NCBI RefSeq assembly: GCF_003627755.1
Contig: NZ_CP032694.1
Location: 549,501 to 613,500 of the forward strand
Direction: 5' to 3'
DNA length: 64,000 nt
From: Rhizobium jaguaris
GTDB lineage: Bacteria > Pseudomonadota > Alphaproteobacteria > Rhizobiales > Rhizobiaceae
The translations under genes were made by a program, and so were the position numbers. Each line of letters starts with the position of its first letter. The first letter of the stretch is position 1. The notes under the pieces are model-generated. The model ran no database searches, was not told the origin of the DNA, and saw only the letters and a program-made list of their open reading frames with translations. Positions 63,684-64,000 of this stretch are shown in pieces.

Positions 63684-64000
63684 ATGTCCCAATCCCTGTT
63701 CGTCGTAACCCTCGTCGTCGACGATTACGACCGCGCCAAGGCATTCTATTGCGATTGCCTCGGCTTCGAATGCTTGGCCGACGAAGTGCAGCCGGAGGGC
63801 AAGCGGTGGGTGATGGTGAAGCCGAAGGGTGCTGAGGGGGCGGCATTGCTTCTGGCACAGGCCGCCGACAATGAACAGCGTGCCGCCATCGGCAACCAGA
63901 CCGGCGGCCGCGTCGGCTTTTTCCTCAAGACTGACGATTTCGCCCGCGATCACGCGGCAATGACGGCTAGGGGCGTGCAGTTCCGGGAAGAACCGCGCCA
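63684..64000 (+). CDS. VOC (glyoxalase/bleomycin-resistance fold) protein, 3' end beyond the window
   Basis: 105 codons visible. SLFVVTLVVDDYDRAKAFYCDCLGFECLADE opens the first VOC module, and GGRVGFFLKTDDFARDHAAMTARGVQF the second. GCGGAGAG sits before the ATG. Like the VOC gene at 33208, it is immediately preceded by paired REP-like elements. Function unknown. Confidence 0.85.
   Translation, partial: MSQSLFVVTLVVDDYDRAKAFYCDCLGFECLADEVQPEGKRWVMVKPKGAEGAALLLAQAADNEQRAAIGNQTGGRVGFFLKTDDFARDHAAMTARGVQFREEPR

Overview
The window is high-GC alphaproteobacterial chromosome, almost certainly Rhizobium or a close Rhizobiaceae relative. The evidence is the gene content and order (dnaA beside rpsT/mutM/ubiE/ubiB; lptC-lptA-lptB-rpoN-hpf-ptsN; lspA; tme; mutS-glnD-murJ), the ornithine-lipid gene olsB, a cluster of CcrM (GANTC) sites before dnaA, and three copies of a rhizobial RIME-like mosaic repeat. 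No tRNA, rRNA or CRISPR was seen.

Region by region: 1-2.8 kb holds the 5' end of otsB, a 630-bp spacer with two operator-like inverted repeats, a class II glutamine amidotransferase and coaBC. From 2.8 to 19.8 kb lies an accessory block: three LysR regulators, two SDR dehydrogenases, a YnfM-like MFS exporter with a VOC protein, an ArsR-SRPBCC-GFA operon with a visible promoter/operator, a vapBC toxin-antitoxin pair, a spermidine-synthase-like protein, and a six-gene catabolic operon (19627 down to 12208). From 19.8 to 27 kb are ubiB, ubiE, mutM, an enoyl-CoA hydratase, rpsT, an 880-bp regulatory spacer and dnaA. From 27 to 31.3 kb are a saccharopine-dehydrogenase-like enzyme, a LysR, and an EamA transporter whose 3' end runs into an intact ISAs1-family element. 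From 31.3 to 44 kb is housekeeping: hemW, rdgB, rph, hrcA, grpE, ptsN, hpf, rpoN, the lpt genes, sppA, ihfB. From 44 to 55.6 kb are lapA, two RNA methyltransferases, lspA, a hybrid histidine kinase, a frameshifted olsB, a class III cyclase and malic enzyme. The window ends with mutS, glnD, murJ and a partial VOC gene.

The most interesting system is the operon at 12208-19627. A quick reading would call it 'hut' because it has a histidine-ammonia-lyase-like and a urocanase-like gene, but hutI and hutG are absent. In their place are a cyclic amidohydrolase, an M20 N-carbamoyl-amino-acid hydrolase and a DUF917 protein (a family associated with thiohydantoin desulfurization). The lyase lacks the Ala-Ser-Gly triad that forms the MIO cofactor. 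This set matches, enzyme for enzyme, the five-step breakdown of ergothioneine (or a close S- or N-substituted imidazole) to glutamate: lyase (trimethylamine loss), thiourocanate hydratase, thiohydantoin desulfurase, hydantoinase, carbamoylase. A TfoX-N-domain protein of unknown role sits inside the operon, and a perfect 16-bp palindrome lies in its promoter region.

Two genes appear damaged or misread: olsB (one-base deletion near 51258) and lptB (its conserved N-terminus is in frame but has no ATG/GTG/TTG; a run of six C lies where seven would restore a GTG start).
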